Shown: positions 53,401-63,400, numbered from the stretch's first letter. The stretch: DNA of 64,000 bases from CAXBNB01 sp040222275 (GCA_040222275.1 JAVKDJ010000045.1:248001-312000), one strand, 5' to 3'. The notes: a model not told the origin generated them from the letters alone. Program-made: numbers and translations.

Positions 53401-53938
53401 TGGCATCAGAGGGGGCCGTTAGTTTATAATTGCCTTCAAGGTCTGAAGTGGTACCATTGGTGGTTCCTTTCACCACCACAGAAGCCCCGGGAAGGCCTTC
53501 TCCATTTTCATCGGTAATCTTGCCAGAAACCTGAACGTCTGCAGCCATCACCATGATCGCCTCTCGTCCTTTGAGTTTGGACACGGTGATGTTGTTGTTG
53601 AACTGCTTGAACCCCAGCTTGGATTTCTCAGAAATATCCAAGAGCACCTGATAAAGAGGCACATCCTGATACGAACCGGTAATGCTGATATCTTGGTCGA
53701 ATTCCTTCTTGTAGTAAGTGAAAATGTATTCGGTCTTTTTTTCTATTTTCTCGAATACTGAAATCAAGTTGTCTGATTCGAAGTTGAAACTGACATTGAT
53801 TTCTTTTACGCTTACGTTCTTTTGGGCATTGGTAACATTTGTGGCAAGCAGTACACTGCACAAAACAAGTTGGGTCACCAGTCCATAAAAAGAGTACATA
53901 ATAATTCTTTTAAGTAGGAGTAATCTTTTAATTTTCAT
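50492..53938 (-). CDS. SusC/RagA TonB-dependent transporter with STN domain
   Basis: A 1148-residue outer-membrane transporter. After the signal peptide (about 1-38, ending NVTNAQK) comes an STN (secretin/TonB N-terminal) domain (about 45-115, FESDNLISVFEKIEKKTEYIF), then a carboxypeptidase-like domain (about 135-205, VSGKITDENGEGLPGASVVV), the TonB-box/plug start DEIVIVGYGTQKKANLTG, and a large barrel ending in TITF. The STN domain lets such receptors signal to FecR anti-sigma proteins, and a FecR gene lies upstream, so the set sigma-FecR-SusC-SusD looks like a complete transenvelope regulated uptake unit. Ligand unknown. Confidence 0.95.
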   Translation of the reverse strand: MKIKRLLLLKRIIMYSFYGLVTQLVLCSVLLATNVTNAQKNVSVKEINVSFNFESDNLISVFEKIEKKTEYIFTYYKKEFDQDISITGSYQDVPLYQVLLDISEKSKLGFKQFNNNITVSKLKGREAIMVMAADVQVSGKITDENGEGLPGASVVVKGTTNGTTSDLEGNYKLTAPSDAILVVSYVGYVTQEIVPGSRNVIDVKMSLDAAQLDEIVIVGYGTQKKANLTGAVSQVKSADFVDERPVFSLGQALQGIAPGLTVSKSNGIPGGGYSFNIRGETSLNGGSPLILVDGSEMDPNLIPPSDIASVTVLKDAASAAIYGARAAFGVVLITTKSGKKDSNMKFKYTNNLSSTKPTTLPDKVDPITQIEIGGLQWENAGRTPGWYWGRNVQTWIDLYNAPDYVPNSIPVINGVAYPLGDNNNMIKLMTESSFTSRHDFSVSGGSDNTTYYLSAGLMNQDGVLVLDKDKYSRKNIMTKVDTDINTWLTVGTTLGFTKGVQNMPYIPNNPGYMYDVSYLRPTFWQTGIDEVSGAPWGFSPAMVGLGAKNTYTTDNTNIQFRTTLRPFEGLSITGNYTHRSITDNDSYHVNTYEQANSTSGPGVTFKYRNDPNSLRKTATFDNYDNLFITSEYARTIADAHNFKLMVGFSQEKSSYSSYYAQRQNLITDDVPALSLAVGNSSVGDDITEWSTRSGLYRFNYDYQGKYLLEAVGRYDGSSRFHKEDRFVFMPSASVGWVITEESFMGGTDGWLNFLKIRASYGTQGNQQVGAYSYIPSMGTGTANWIINGERPLYTRPGGLVSDSYTWEKVNTTNFGLDVGVFKNRLQATLEVYKRETIGMLTAGEVLPVTLGTSVPEENAADLKVNGWELSMDWSDNLSTDFSYRVGLILYDDKAVITKYENPTGYLGSLYVGKVLGEIWGYQTDRLFQESDFVDDGGTRRYADGIPTQDRIFSNRVPFPGDVKYKDLNNDGVVDFGGDYTLDDHGDYSVIGNSRSRYQYGIRLGANYKGIDLSIFLQGVAKKDLWTSGAFAFTSGSQYNSIFAHTLDYWTPENTGAFYPRPDDRSYNKKPQTRYLLNAAYMRLKMVKLGYTIPKNLLSKVGVESVKIYFTGENLFLISGLPKGLDPELGASHTFPLAKDFSFGTTITF

Positions 53939-54070
53939 AATTTTACTTGGTTTTGATGGAATCAAATTCATTGAAACTTGGCTTTCCTACTGAAATATGA
54001 TGTGTGGAAATGTTACATTTCTGTTGGAAAGGATTGAACAGCAGTGCTCCTTGAGCATTGCTGTTTGATT

Positions 54071-55114
54071 TTAGGGCTTTTCCTTTTCTGTCATATTCTG
54101 TTGTCTTAAATATTTTATTGTTACTGTTTTGTTATCTATTTCAAAATCGAATTTGGCCTTGTAGCCAATTACCTTGAGTACGTGCTCCAGGGATTCGTTT
54201 TCAAACCTGGTGGTGAGGTCCCATACTTCAGGGCTTTTGTTTTTTAGTTTGAATTGCACGCCGTACCAGTTTTCAAGGTCCCTCAGCACATTGGATTCAC
54301 TGGCATTTTTGAATACAAGCACCCCATCTTTCCAAACAATATTTTCGTTGGGTTCATAAGCCCGGGCATCCAGGTGCTGACTTCCTCTGGTCAAGATAGC
54401 CGCATATCCAGGGGTTAGATAGACTACCTCGTTGTTGGAGGTAAGTTCTACCTTTACCTTCCCTTCGGCAAGCGATACTGTAGATACATCGGATTTTGAA
54501 AATGCCTTGACGTTGAACGCTGTGCCAATGGCCGTGGTAATGATCTCTCCGGATTTTACTTTGAATGGCCGGTGGGGGTCTTTGTTTACCTCAAAATAGG
54601 CTTCCCCCACGAGGGTCACATACCTGGTACTGTCTGTGAACCCCGACCGGTAGGACAAGCTGCTGCCTGAATTTAACCAAACACTGGATCCATCGGGCAA
54701 TTCAATCTGGCGCTTGACACCTTTTGGGGTTTCCTTCACCACTATTTGATTTCCTGCGACCGGATGTGTAGTTGGCTGAAACTCTTTATAGAAGAACAAT
54801 GCCATCCCCCCAATCAATATGATGCTCGCGGCAATTTTCCACCATGCAGGCCAGTGAATGGTCCTGCCTGTTTCCGACGCACCTGTCTGCTGATTTTCTT
54901 TTTCACTCAACAGGTTTTTGGAAAGGCGTTGGAAAACCCTTTGTTTGGAATCGGATATACTTTCATTTGCCTGCACCCAATTGAGGCGGAGCATGTTGTA
55001 TTGGGTTTTATTGGTGGCCTCTTCCTTTATCCACTCCCTCAATCTGTCCATTTCATCTGGGGAAGCATTTCCCATTAGCTCCCTGGCTATGATATTGTTG
55101 ATGTCTTCTTTCAT
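54071..55114 (-). CDS. FecR-family anti-sigma factor
   Basis: A 347-residue inner-membrane regulator. The cytoplasmic N-terminal region (about 1-90, MKEDINNIIARELMGNASPDEMDRL) would bind the sigma factor. One membrane helix (about 94-112, IAASIILIGGMALFFYK) leads to the periplasmic FecR domain (VKRQIELPDGSSVWLNSGS, then ITTAIGTAFNVKAF). The C-terminal STN-contacting domain follows (LEHVLKVIGYKAKFDFEI). The longest frame begins with TTG at 55135; ATG 55114 is preferred. It would keep the ECF sigma factor inactive until the SusC receptor is loaded. Confidence 0.92.
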   Translation of the reverse strand: MKEDINNIIARELMGNASPDEMDRLREWIKEEATNKTQYNMLRLNWVQANESISDSKQRVFQRLSKNLLSEKENQQTGASETGRTIHWPAWWKIAASIILIGGMALFFYKEFQPTTHPVAGNQIVVKETPKGVKRQIELPDGSSVWLNSGSSLSYRSGFTDSTRYVTLVGEAYFEVNKDPHRPFKVKSGEIITTAIGTAFNVKAFSKSDVSTVSLAEGKVKVELTSNNEVVYLTPGYAAILTRGSQHLDARAYEPNENIVWKDGVLVFKNASESNVLRDLENWYGVQFKLKNKSPEVWDLTTRFENESLEHVLKVIGYKAKFDFEIDNKTVTIKYLRQQNMTEKEKP

Positions 55115-55283
55115 AAGTTGGGTGGAGGACGACAAAAAAAAAGAAAACCCCTAGTGGATAATAAAAATAATCAAAATTAGGTTCGAAGTGATTTTTCGTG
55201 GTATTCTTATTTACATACAACTTGATAATAAGAATGAACCTAGACAGTTGTCCATTTACATTTCTCCTCATGCCGGAGAGGCA

Positions 55284-55309
55284 CCTACTTTTCCTAGATG
55301 AAAAGTAGG
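55284..55309. repeat. 10-bp inverted repeat
   Basis: CCTACTTTTC (55284-55293), loop CTAGAT, GAAAAGTAGG (55300-55309), perfectly complementary. It is followed directly by the GC-rich block at 55315, and the two together look like one dispersed intergenic element. Confidence 0.65.
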
Positions 55310-55314
55310 CAAAC

Positions 55315-55334
55315 CCGCCTGTCGGACGGACAGG
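55315..55334. repeat. Copy of the 20-nt GC-rich block
   Basis: This block is the reverse complement of 47600-47619 with one base changed (CCTGTCCGTCCG[G/A]CAGG). Recurrence 7.7 kb apart in the opposite orientation shows it is a dispersed repeat. Confidence 0.65.
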
Positions 55335-55577
55335 AATCATGGAAAATTTAACGCTCAATGCCTTTCCCCTCATCCGCTCACCAATTTTCCACCCTCCCTC
55401 CTTGTTGTTTTGCCCAATGAACCAACTTTCAACTTTATTCTAATCCAAATCTTTTTCGTTTTTTGTCAAGGAAACCCCACTTTCTAATTCTATCACCCAC
55501 ACAAATTCGTATAGAGCCCAAAAAATGGTAAAAGTGGCATCCGAAGTGGCACCATTCGTGTAGTAAGTGCCTGTTTT

Positions 55578-56144
55578 TCAAAGGACAAAGCACAACAAAA
55601 ACATCTTCTTTGCCTTTTCACTTTTGGGTGAACAGACATAGTCGTTGAGTTCGTCCCGTATTTTTTGAATAGCCGTGCGCAAGTGGTTTTCGATCGTTTT
55701 GTTGGAGACACCCAGCACATCGGCGGTCTGTTTGTAGGAGTAGCCTTTTTCCCTGATCAACAAAAACACCTCCTTGCACCTGGGCGGGAGCGCCTGTACG
55801 GCGCTGTTGTACTTGGCCCGAAGTTCTTCATATAGATAGGCATCTTCCGGGGAGATGATAAAATCCTTTTCCTTCCAGTTTTGTTCAAACTCTACCAGGT
55901 GCACCTTTGAGTGCTTTTTGTAGTAGTCGTAGGATTTGTTTTTGGTGGCGGTATATAGAAAGGTTTCCAGGTTTTTGATGCGGCTAAAGCCATCCCTTAT
56001 CTCCCAAAGCTTGAGAAAGACGTCTTCCACTATTTCTTCTGCATCTTCCTTTCTCCGCACTATCGACACGGCCACCGAGTGAAGCCAGGTATAGTAGAGG
56101 TTGAAGAGTTCTTCAAAGGCATTTTGATCGGATGATTCGCTCAT
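55578..56144 (-). CDS. ECF RNA polymerase sigma factor
   Basis: A 188-residue sigma-70 family factor of the extracytoplasmic group. Region 2 (FEELFNLYYTWLHSVAVSIV, then EDAEEIVEDVFLKLWE) binds the -10 and core, and region 4 (ALPPRCKEVFLLIREKGYSYKQTADVLGVSNKTIENHL) is the helix-turn-helix. Length is normal. The longest frame starts with TTG at 56186; ATG 56144 (MSESSDQNAF) is preferred. The next gene is the FecR anti-sigma factor, which marks this as the first gene of the regulated SusCD unit. Confidence 0.93.
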   Translation of the reverse strand: MSESSDQNAFEELFNLYYTWLHSVAVSIVRRKEDAEEIVEDVFLKLWEIRDGFSRIKNLETFLYTATKNKSYDYYKKHSKVHLVEFEQNWKEKDFIISPEDAYLYEELRAKYNSAVQALPPRCKEVFLLIREKGYSYKQTADVLGVSNKTIENHLRTAIQKIRDELNDYVCSPKSEKAKKMFLLCFVL

Positions 56145-56306
56145 CCGGGCCAACAATGTCCGTATATCTTTTTTCTTTGCGATCAAAGCACAAGGTTCTA
56201 CTTATGCAATGATATGCTTTTTTGAATTAAGTGGTTAGTTTTCCAAATTCATTGTGAATTAAGAAATTGTTATGGGAAAGCCAAAGATGCACCGAAACTA
56301 AGGCCA

Positions 56307-58604
56307 TCAAAATTGAATTGAAATGTCTATATTATGGGTTGATGATCTTTCAGGAATGGTAACGGATAGTATTGCATTTTCGAATTTCCAATTGTTTTCC
56401 CTTAACGTTACTCCGTCAACTTCAATTCTTTCGGGAAACCTTTCAGAATAAGCGACAAGCTCCCCGCTCTCCTTCAGGTTAAAAGAAATCCTATCCGCAG
56501 TTATTTGTTGTTTGAGGATTGTTTTTGGTGAGTTATACTTGTTGGATAAACCAATCAACGCAACACCAATTTGAGTAACTGGAACTATACTATACAATTG
56601 GCAGGTCAGACGGTCTATTGTTATGGGCAATTCTTTATGTCTGTCGGCGAGCACTAATTCACCGGAAAAATGCTCGTACACAGCAAACCTATCTCCTTCA
56701 ATTCCTTCTACATCAGCAGGCTTGAAGGTTCCCTCAACCTGATCTGCATCCACGGCATTATATGCTGCCAAAAGACCTCCAGTACCACTGAGGGTGAAAG
56801 CCTTAAAAGGTTTTAATTCATTAATCTGAAATAAGCAATCCCTGGTAGGCCTGGCAGGAATATCTGCCCTGAGAATACTTCCATCGTGGTAGGTAAGCTT
56901 GTTCAAAATTTTAAAATTTTGTTTGCCTGTTTCATCTGTAATGTACACCGGCCCACCGCTTATGGCCCTAGTCACCGCATGGTATTCCGCACTCACATGG
57001 TGGGTCTGAAACATATCAAAATCAGGCCATACCATCTGCGAATACCACAGGGAATTGTGGACGTTCGCCAACGTATGGGCAGCTGCATTGCCTTTTTCAA
57101 TTTCATGACTAAAATAGGCCGTACGTGTGGGAAAAAAATCATCCGAACTGCGGGCAATCGGCGTACTCCCGAAATTGTAAGTTGCTTCGAGGGCCATGTC
57201 CATGCAATTGATGATCTTTCGGTCGAAGTATTTGTCAGCAGACTGCTGTAGATGTGCTTCCATATTTTCAGCTATGTTCCAGTAAGGCAACCGCTGTTCA
57301 CCTCTCTGCCCCTTCGCAATTCTTGGAATAACACATTGTTGATCTACTTTAAGAAAAGTCAACCCCTCTTTTTTCAAATAAGTGTACCATTCCTCGTAAA
57401 ACCTCAACCCTACTCCCTTTTCCACCGAAGGACTCCAATAAGTATCCTTACTGAGGGATTCATGGTGTACATTATATTTGTCTTTGTAGGATGAAATATT
57501 CTCGCCGATCCCTTTGGCCAAGTCTGATTTCGGATCTATTCCATTCCAGTATCCATTGATGGTGTGCCACAAGCCAATGTCTTCAATTCCATGCTCTTTT
57601 TTGAGATTTTCCACCACCGGTTTCAGGCCGTATTTGAACTTTCGTTTATCGGCCTTCAAGCTCACCAGTTTCAGGCTGTCGGTAATGTGCAGCCATCCAT
57701 CATCGATCAATAGCCAGGGAAGTCTAAACCCATTGGCGGTAAAGGTGGATACGGCATCCATAAGTTTGCTTTCATTGATGTCTTCTCCTATGGCATTCCA
57801 TGTACACCACCCGATTTTTTCAAACATTTCCGGATAGGCCTTATTGACCCTAAGGTTCTTTTCCTTACCCATAAATGTCATCCCAGATTGGTAGAGTTCT
57901 TTAACCACCTGATAAGGGTTTTCACCAAATGTTATGGCCAGCAATGGAATGTCCTTTTCATTGGAGTCGTTAAGGTAGTTATAGGCTTTCACTCCAAATG
58001 AATCTCCTTCAGTTCCTAATGAAGCCCCGTAACCTTTTCCGGCCAGTGGTATGGCAGCTCCGTACATGCCATCTTCATACTGCCACAAAAAGAAAAGCAA
58101 ATCTTTTTCCCGGGTTTTTTTGTAGTCTTTTACCTGTAGTGGTTTGGTCCAGGCTTTCCAATCCCCAAACAAGTAGGCGGCTATTCCTTCTGAATAGCCA
58201 GGGATCAAATCAAAAAGGAATCCCAAATAATCTCCACCCTTCACAGAATGATTACCATTTGGAGACATTGAAAAGCACAAGGTATTCGATCCCATCAAAT
58301 GGGCTTTGACTGATACGGGCTTGTTTGAATTTGATGAAAAGGAAACCTCATATCCGAAATCACTTTTGGCAACCGATCTGTCTTCAGTTTTGAAATCAAC
58401 CGACTCAAAGGCTGGTTTAAAACCTATGATCCTGGTGGTACCTTCATGAACCATGGACATACCATTTGTATCAGGAATAATATCCCAAGGTTTAAGTTCT
58501 TCCTCGTGGGTACAGGAGAAAATCACTATACAAAAAAGAACAATTAATGATTTTTTTGTTAGATTTATTTTGTTGTTCAACCAAAGGAGCATGATATAAT
58601 GCAT
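56307..58604 (-). CDS. GH36 raffinose-synthase-type glycosidase lipoprotein
   Basis: A 765-residue secreted enzyme resembling Raffinose_syn/Sip1-type GH36 proteins, which cleave or transfer alpha-galactosyl units. The lipoprotein signal ends at IVIFSC (about Cys31). The catalytic barrel has GWCTWNA, LLIDDGW and FLKVDQQ (Asp421, expected nucleophile). ARSSDDFFP (Asp488/489) has the expected acid/base. N- and C-terminal beta domains frame it. The start could be ATG 58604 or 58592. It is the third gene after SusC and SusD on the same strand, so raffinose-family oligosaccharides or galactosides are the likely target (inference). Confidence 0.88.
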   Translation of the reverse strand: MHYIMLLWLNNKINLTKKSLIVLFCIVIFSCTHEEELKPWDIIPDTNGMSMVHEGTTRIIGFKPAFESVDFKTEDRSVAKSDFGYEVSFSSNSNKPVSVKAHLMGSNTLCFSMSPNGNHSVKGGDYLGFLFDLIPGYSEGIAAYLFGDWKAWTKPLQVKDYKKTREKDLLFFLWQYEDGMYGAAIPLAGKGYGASLGTEGDSFGVKAYNYLNDSNEKDIPLLAITFGENPYQVVKELYQSGMTFMGKEKNLRVNKAYPEMFEKIGWCTWNAIGEDINESKLMDAVSTFTANGFRLPWLLIDDGWLHITDSLKLVSLKADKRKFKYGLKPVVENLKKEHGIEDIGLWHTINGYWNGIDPKSDLAKGIGENISSYKDKYNVHHESLSKDTYWSPSVEKGVGLRFYEEWYTYLKKEGLTFLKVDQQCVIPRIAKGQRGEQRLPYWNIAENMEAHLQQSADKYFDRKIINCMDMALEATYNFGSTPIARSSDDFFPTRTAYFSHEIEKGNAAAHTLANVHNSLWYSQMVWPDFDMFQTHHVSAEYHAVTRAISGGPVYITDETGKQNFKILNKLTYHDGSILRADIPARPTRDCLFQINELKPFKAFTLSGTGGLLAAYNAVDADQVEGTFKPADVEGIEGDRFAVYEHFSGELVLADRHKELPITIDRLTCQLYSIVPVTQIGVALIGLSNKYNSPKTILKQQITADRISFNLKESGELVAYSERFPERIEVDGVTLRENNWKFENAILSVTIPERSSTHNIDISIQF

Positions 58605-58851
58605 TTATCTAATAAACTGGCTTAGTAAAACCATTTACATGGCCATTTTTATTTGTACTATATTTTTTATTAAAAATTCGATCATTACCATTTCTATATT
58701 CATACTTCTTTGAATTTATTGGTAATTGTTGTTGAGCTAATAAGAGTACCATTCTGGCTAGCTGGTGGATTTTAATTGCAGATACTCACAAGTTGCACCG
58801 GAGGATCAAATAAGAAGGAAGTTCAAATGGTGAGGAAAAAGGCTTTTTATT

Positions 58852-58884
58852 TATCGGACCATCTGTTGTAGAGATGGCCCGATA
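58852..58884 (-). terminator. Hairpin between susD and the GH36 gene
   Basis: TATCGGACCATCT (58852-58864) pairs with AGATGGCCCGATA (58872-58884) with one mismatch and a 7-nt loop, 16 nt past the susD stop. No U tract follows on the minus strand, so it may stabilise or process the susCD message rather than stop it. The rest of 58605-58900 holds no gene. Confidence 0.5.
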
Positions 58885-58900
58885 AAAACTTTACTCCCAA

Positions 58901-60436
58901 TTAATAACCATCATTTTGGGTAAGATTATCATTCAAATCCATTTCCCTCTGTGGAATTGGAAACAAATACCTTGTTGGAAATGCTGCATTAAACTCCTCA
59001 TAAACACCTGCGGTATAAACATCGAAGGTTAAAGGAATTTGTTTTCTCAGCACATCAAACCATCTTTTCATTTCAAAGCCAAATTCCCAGTATCTCTCCT
59101 TAATTATCTCATCATCAAATTCTGAAGTAGAAAGAGAACCAAAAGCCAATTCCGTTCCTGCGCCAAGACCTCTGACACGAACCTCATTGAGTGCATCGTA
59201 TGCAAGCTGGTTCGCTCCATTATCGGCCATATTTTGAGCCTCCGCATATATAAGTAACACTTCAGCATATCGAAACATAACAGTGTTCTGATCAGACAGA
59301 CTTCCCTCCGGACCTTCCGAACCATAGGTGTATTTCTTAATCAAACCTACTTCCTGGGACTCTTTCAGGAAGTATTTTCTTTCATTCACCTCTCCGATAT
59401 TGTTAACGATTCTAAAAGCCTCATTTGAAAAATTCCCATTAGCATCCTTTTCATTTAGAAAATTGGCCACAACAGGATCACTATTCATATAGAATATTGC
59501 CTCTTTTCGAGGGCCATCTGGAAAATTATCCATGAACCTTTTCCAGGTTCGTGAACCAGGGTTGGTGATGCCATTTCTAAAAGATGTTCTTTCAAATAAC
59601 CCGTTACTATAAGAACTACCTGCTTCGGTTGAGTGAATGAATTGAAAAATGATACTGTTACTGCTATTTTGCAGCGACGCAAATAAATTATCTGTATAAT
59701 CACCCAAACTGTATGTTTCGGCATCTATAATTTGCTTTGCCTTGGCGGCAGCTTTGGCGTAATTTTCAGTCAGCTTTAAAGGTGCACCAGCCATAGTCAA
59801 ATATACTTTGGACAAATAGGCCATAGCTGCTCCCTTTGTAGGTTCACCGGGCAATGCACTGCCAGGCAAAAGTCCCTCTGCTTCTTCTAAATCATCGATT
59901 ATTTGAGCATAAACATCTATAGAAGGAGTTCTCCCCTGATCAACCCCAATTTCATCTAACGAAGATGAACCCGAAAGAACAAGTGGGACATCACCGAAAA
60001 ACCTTATCATATTAAAGTAAGCAAACGCCCTTAAGAAATATGCCTTACCTAATATTTTGTCCGTTTGACTTTGATTGCCATTTTCAGCCAGGTCTATATT
60101 TTCTATAACCGCATTCAGACCATTGATAGCTTTGTATGAGCTAGACCAAAGACTTGCAAAAGTCCCGCTTCCTGGTGCATAACTATAGGTATCAAACTCA
60201 GGGCTGGTTTCCAAATCCTGACTAGAAGCAGTTAACCCGTAATAGTCTATTTGTTGCAAAGTACGAGTAGCTCCCGTAACGAGCCCTTCAAAATTCTCAA
60301 TGCTCTGAAAAGTGTTCGCTGATGATTCAAAACCAAGAGGTTGTTCTTCGAGGCTTTCACAAGAAAATGCAAACAAAACCGCCACCAACAGGCCGAACAA
60401 TGTTCTATCTATTTTATATCGTTTCATGATTTTCAT
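58901..60436 (-). CDS. SusD/RagB family nutrient-binding lipoprotein
   Basis: A 511-residue outer-membrane lipoprotein. The lipobox is LFAFSC (about Cys26). SusD features are GLNAVIENIDLAE, KAYFLRAFAYFNMIRFFGDVP (the FLRA-Y-F/Y signature), ADLEEAEGLLP-like IIDDLEEAEGLLPG, and the C-terminal IIKERYWEFGFEMKRWFDVL. It pairs with the SusC gene 18 nt upstream. The start may be ATG 60436 or 60427. Ligand unknown, with a galactoside suggested by the GH36 downstream. Confidence 0.93.
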   Translation of the reverse strand: MKIMKRYKIDRTLFGLLVAVLFAFSCESLEEQPLGFESSANTFQSIENFEGLVTGATRTLQQIDYYGLTASSQDLETSPEFDTYSYAPGSGTFASLWSSSYKAINGLNAVIENIDLAENGNQSQTDKILGKAYFLRAFAYFNMIRFFGDVPLVLSGSSSLDEIGVDQGRTPSIDVYAQIIDDLEEAEGLLPGSALPGEPTKGAAMAYLSKVYLTMAGAPLKLTENYAKAAAKAKQIIDAETYSLGDYTDNLFASLQNSSNSIIFQFIHSTEAGSSYSNGLFERTSFRNGITNPGSRTWKRFMDNFPDGPRKEAIFYMNSDPVVANFLNEKDANGNFSNEAFRIVNNIGEVNERKYFLKESQEVGLIKKYTYGSEGPEGSLSDQNTVMFRYAEVLLIYAEAQNMADNGANQLAYDALNEVRVRGLGAGTELAFGSLSTSEFDDEIIKERYWEFGFEMKRWFDVLRKQIPLTFDVYTAGVYEEFNAAFPTRYLFPIPQREMDLNDNLTQNDGY

Positions 60437-60454
60437 TTTTACTTGTACTAATTA

Positions 60455-63400
60455 TCAGAAGTTTAAATTCAGGCCAATGGTGTATGTCCTTGGCTTTGGA
60501 TAGCCGTTCAGTTCATACCCATTGATTCCATCATTGCTGTTTACAGCAAGTTCGGGATCGTAACCTGTATAGTCTGTCCACAGTTTCAGGTTTTGGCCGC
60601 TCACATATATTCTCGCACCTCCAAGCCCCAATTTAGAACTTACTGATCCGGGGAGGTCATAACCAATTGTCAGATTACTCAACCTGACATAAGATCCGTC
60701 TTCAACAAAAATATCTGATTGATAGGCATCCTTTCTGGTAAATATATTGGTAGCACTTTGCCTGGCATCTGTTTGGTTTATAGTTCCAGTGTAGTCGTAC
60801 CTCTGATAGTACCCATCAGGGTTGTTAACGGGGTGCCATCTTTCAAGCCCTCTGTAACCAGTGGTCCCAGTATTTTCAAAATCGAACCGTTCCAATGCAC
60901 CAGCGTTGAATATTTCACTACCATTTGAACCCTGAAATTGTACATTAAGGCTTAAACCTCTATAGGAAAAAGATGAGTTAATTCCCCAAACCACATCAGG
61001 AATTGCTGAGCCAAGAAAAACCTTGTCATTTTCATCATAAACACCGTTGTTGTCTTGGTCAATAATTTTGGCTGTCCCGGGTATCTGACCATATCGTTTG
61101 GCTTGTTCTTCCTCATCCAATTTCCATACTCCCTGGTATTGATAACCATAGAATGCCCCTATGGGCTGTCCTTTGATCAAATACATTACATTGCCTGTTG
61201 ATAACTGTATCCGTTCTTCTTCAGGAGTAGAAAGACTTATTACCTTATTATTATTAAAAGTCATGTTGATACCTGCATCCCATTTAAAATCATTCCTATT
61301 AAGGATAGTTCCATGGATCAATAATTCCAACCCTTTATTCTCAACCTCTCCCACATTTTGCAGTACGGAGGTAAAACCTGTCTGTCCTGGCAGAGATCTG
61401 GATGACAACAGATCACTAGTTTTTTTATAATAATAATCAGCTACCAAATTCAACCTGCCTTCGAATAGTGAAAGATCAAAGCCAAAATCCGTTTGGGCAG
61501 TTTTTTCCCATTTCAAATCGGGGTTGGCTATTCTATTGAAGGCACTACCAACTGATAAGGCCCCTCCACTTGTTGGGTAATCAAGCCCTGTACCTCCGGT
61601 CTGTATGGCTGAAAGTGTTTGATAAGGGGCTATGGCCTGATTTCCTGTTACCCCATAAGAAACACGCAGTTTCAAATTATCTATTGCCTCTACGCTTTTA
61701 ATGAATTCTTCATTGGATAATCTCCAAGCCAAGGCACCAGAAGGAAATATCCCCCATTTATTGTTCTCACCAAATACTGAAGAACCATCTGCCCTGACGG
61801 ACGCGGTTACAAGAAACCGGTCATCAAATGCGTAATTGATCCTTCCCATGTAGGACAGCAATGTCCTTTTTTCCCTGGAAGAAAATTTCCCGGTTACGGT
61901 TTCTCCAGCTTGAATCGCATTGAAGGAGGTATTGTTATTATTGAATCCTTCAACGCTTAGTGACAATAGGCTTGTAGTTTCATATTGCTGTTCAAACAGC
62001 CCCGTAAAAGTTAGCTTGTGAAGGTCAATGCTCTTTTTGTAAGTCAGAATATTAGAGTTCTGCCAAAATACTTTTTCAAAATCACTGATGAAAGCATCGC
62101 GAATTCCACCTCTCCCCCTAGACTGTATTTTTTCATTGAAATACTGTCGATTGCCAATATTTGTAAATATTCCTCCACCTATCACTTTAAAGTTTAAGCC
62201 TTCTATTATTTCATAATCTAGGTAGGATGATAGTGTGTTCCGGGTTGTCAAAATTTCTCGTTCAGGTTCCATTGCTGCTGCCACCGGGTTCCACAAACGG
62301 CTTCCACTATTCGGGGAAGAATCCCCAAAACCACCGTAACTGCTCGCCTGATTAAAATATTGACCTACCAATGACTCGCTAAATGGGAAATCAGGGTGGT
62401 CAAAATTTTCTGGATATTTAACACCCAAAGCAACTGGCAAAGCAAATAATGCTGCAGAAACTACCCCACGATCTCCTTTTCCACCTTCTCCCACTGGATT
62501 GTCTACTTCTCTTACAGATAGTGCTGTTAACCCTATTCTTAGTTTGTCGTTGGCCTTTGCATCAATTGTACCCCTTAAGTTGAACCTTTCAAATTCCGAA
62601 TTAATTACCAGCCCCTTCTGGCCTAGGTAATTACCTGAAATACTATATGACATGTCCTCGGTTCCCCCTCTTACACTCAAATTGTAATTGTCCATATTCG
62701 CTTTCCTGAATATTTCATCCTGCCAGTCTATGGCCAATTCACCTCTTCTAATTCCCTCAATGGCAGCTGGGTGAAAATAAAGCCATGTCATGTTTCTGCT
62801 ACCATTAGCATCAGGTGTGAGTATTTCTTGCTCTGTAGGGTAATTATAGTCAAACAGATCATTCATTCTTTGAGAATATTTAGCATATTGCCTTCTGTCA
62901 TTAGCTGCTCGGGCATACTCTAATGCACTTAAAACCTCAACTTTCTTTGGAACCTCCTGAACTCTGTGGAAATATTCAAAACTGATTTGCGCTTTACCTG
63001 GCTTACCTTTTTTTGTAGTCACCAGTATCACACCATTGGCACCACGGGAGCCATAAATTGCAGTAGCAGAAGCATCTTTCAACACTTCTATGGATTCTAT
63101 ATTATTTGGGTTAAGAGATGTAAAATCAGCCCCAACAAGTCCGTCTACAACGACAAGTGGGTCGTTACTTGCATTAATCGAATTTGCCCCCCTTATCCTT
63201 ATAACTTGATTCCCTCCTGGTTTACCTGAGGGGGAATTAACCGAGACACCTGCAACCCTCCCTTGGAGTATTTCAGAAACCTTGGTTACTGGTTGTTGCT
63301 TAAACACTTCATCGTCAATTGATGAAACTGACCCAGTAAGGTCACTTTTTTTCTGCGTTCCATAACCCACAACTACAACTTCGTCCAATTGCTCTGCATC

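Larger units (their letters stand above)
55115..55577. other. Repeat-bearing spacer between sigma and anti-sigma genes
   Basis: 463 bp without a gene. It holds the inverted repeats at 55284-55309 and 55315-55334. A short frame at 55493-55720 is a shifted reading of the sigma factor and not a gene. The distance is unusual for a sigma/FecR pair. Confidence 0.6.
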
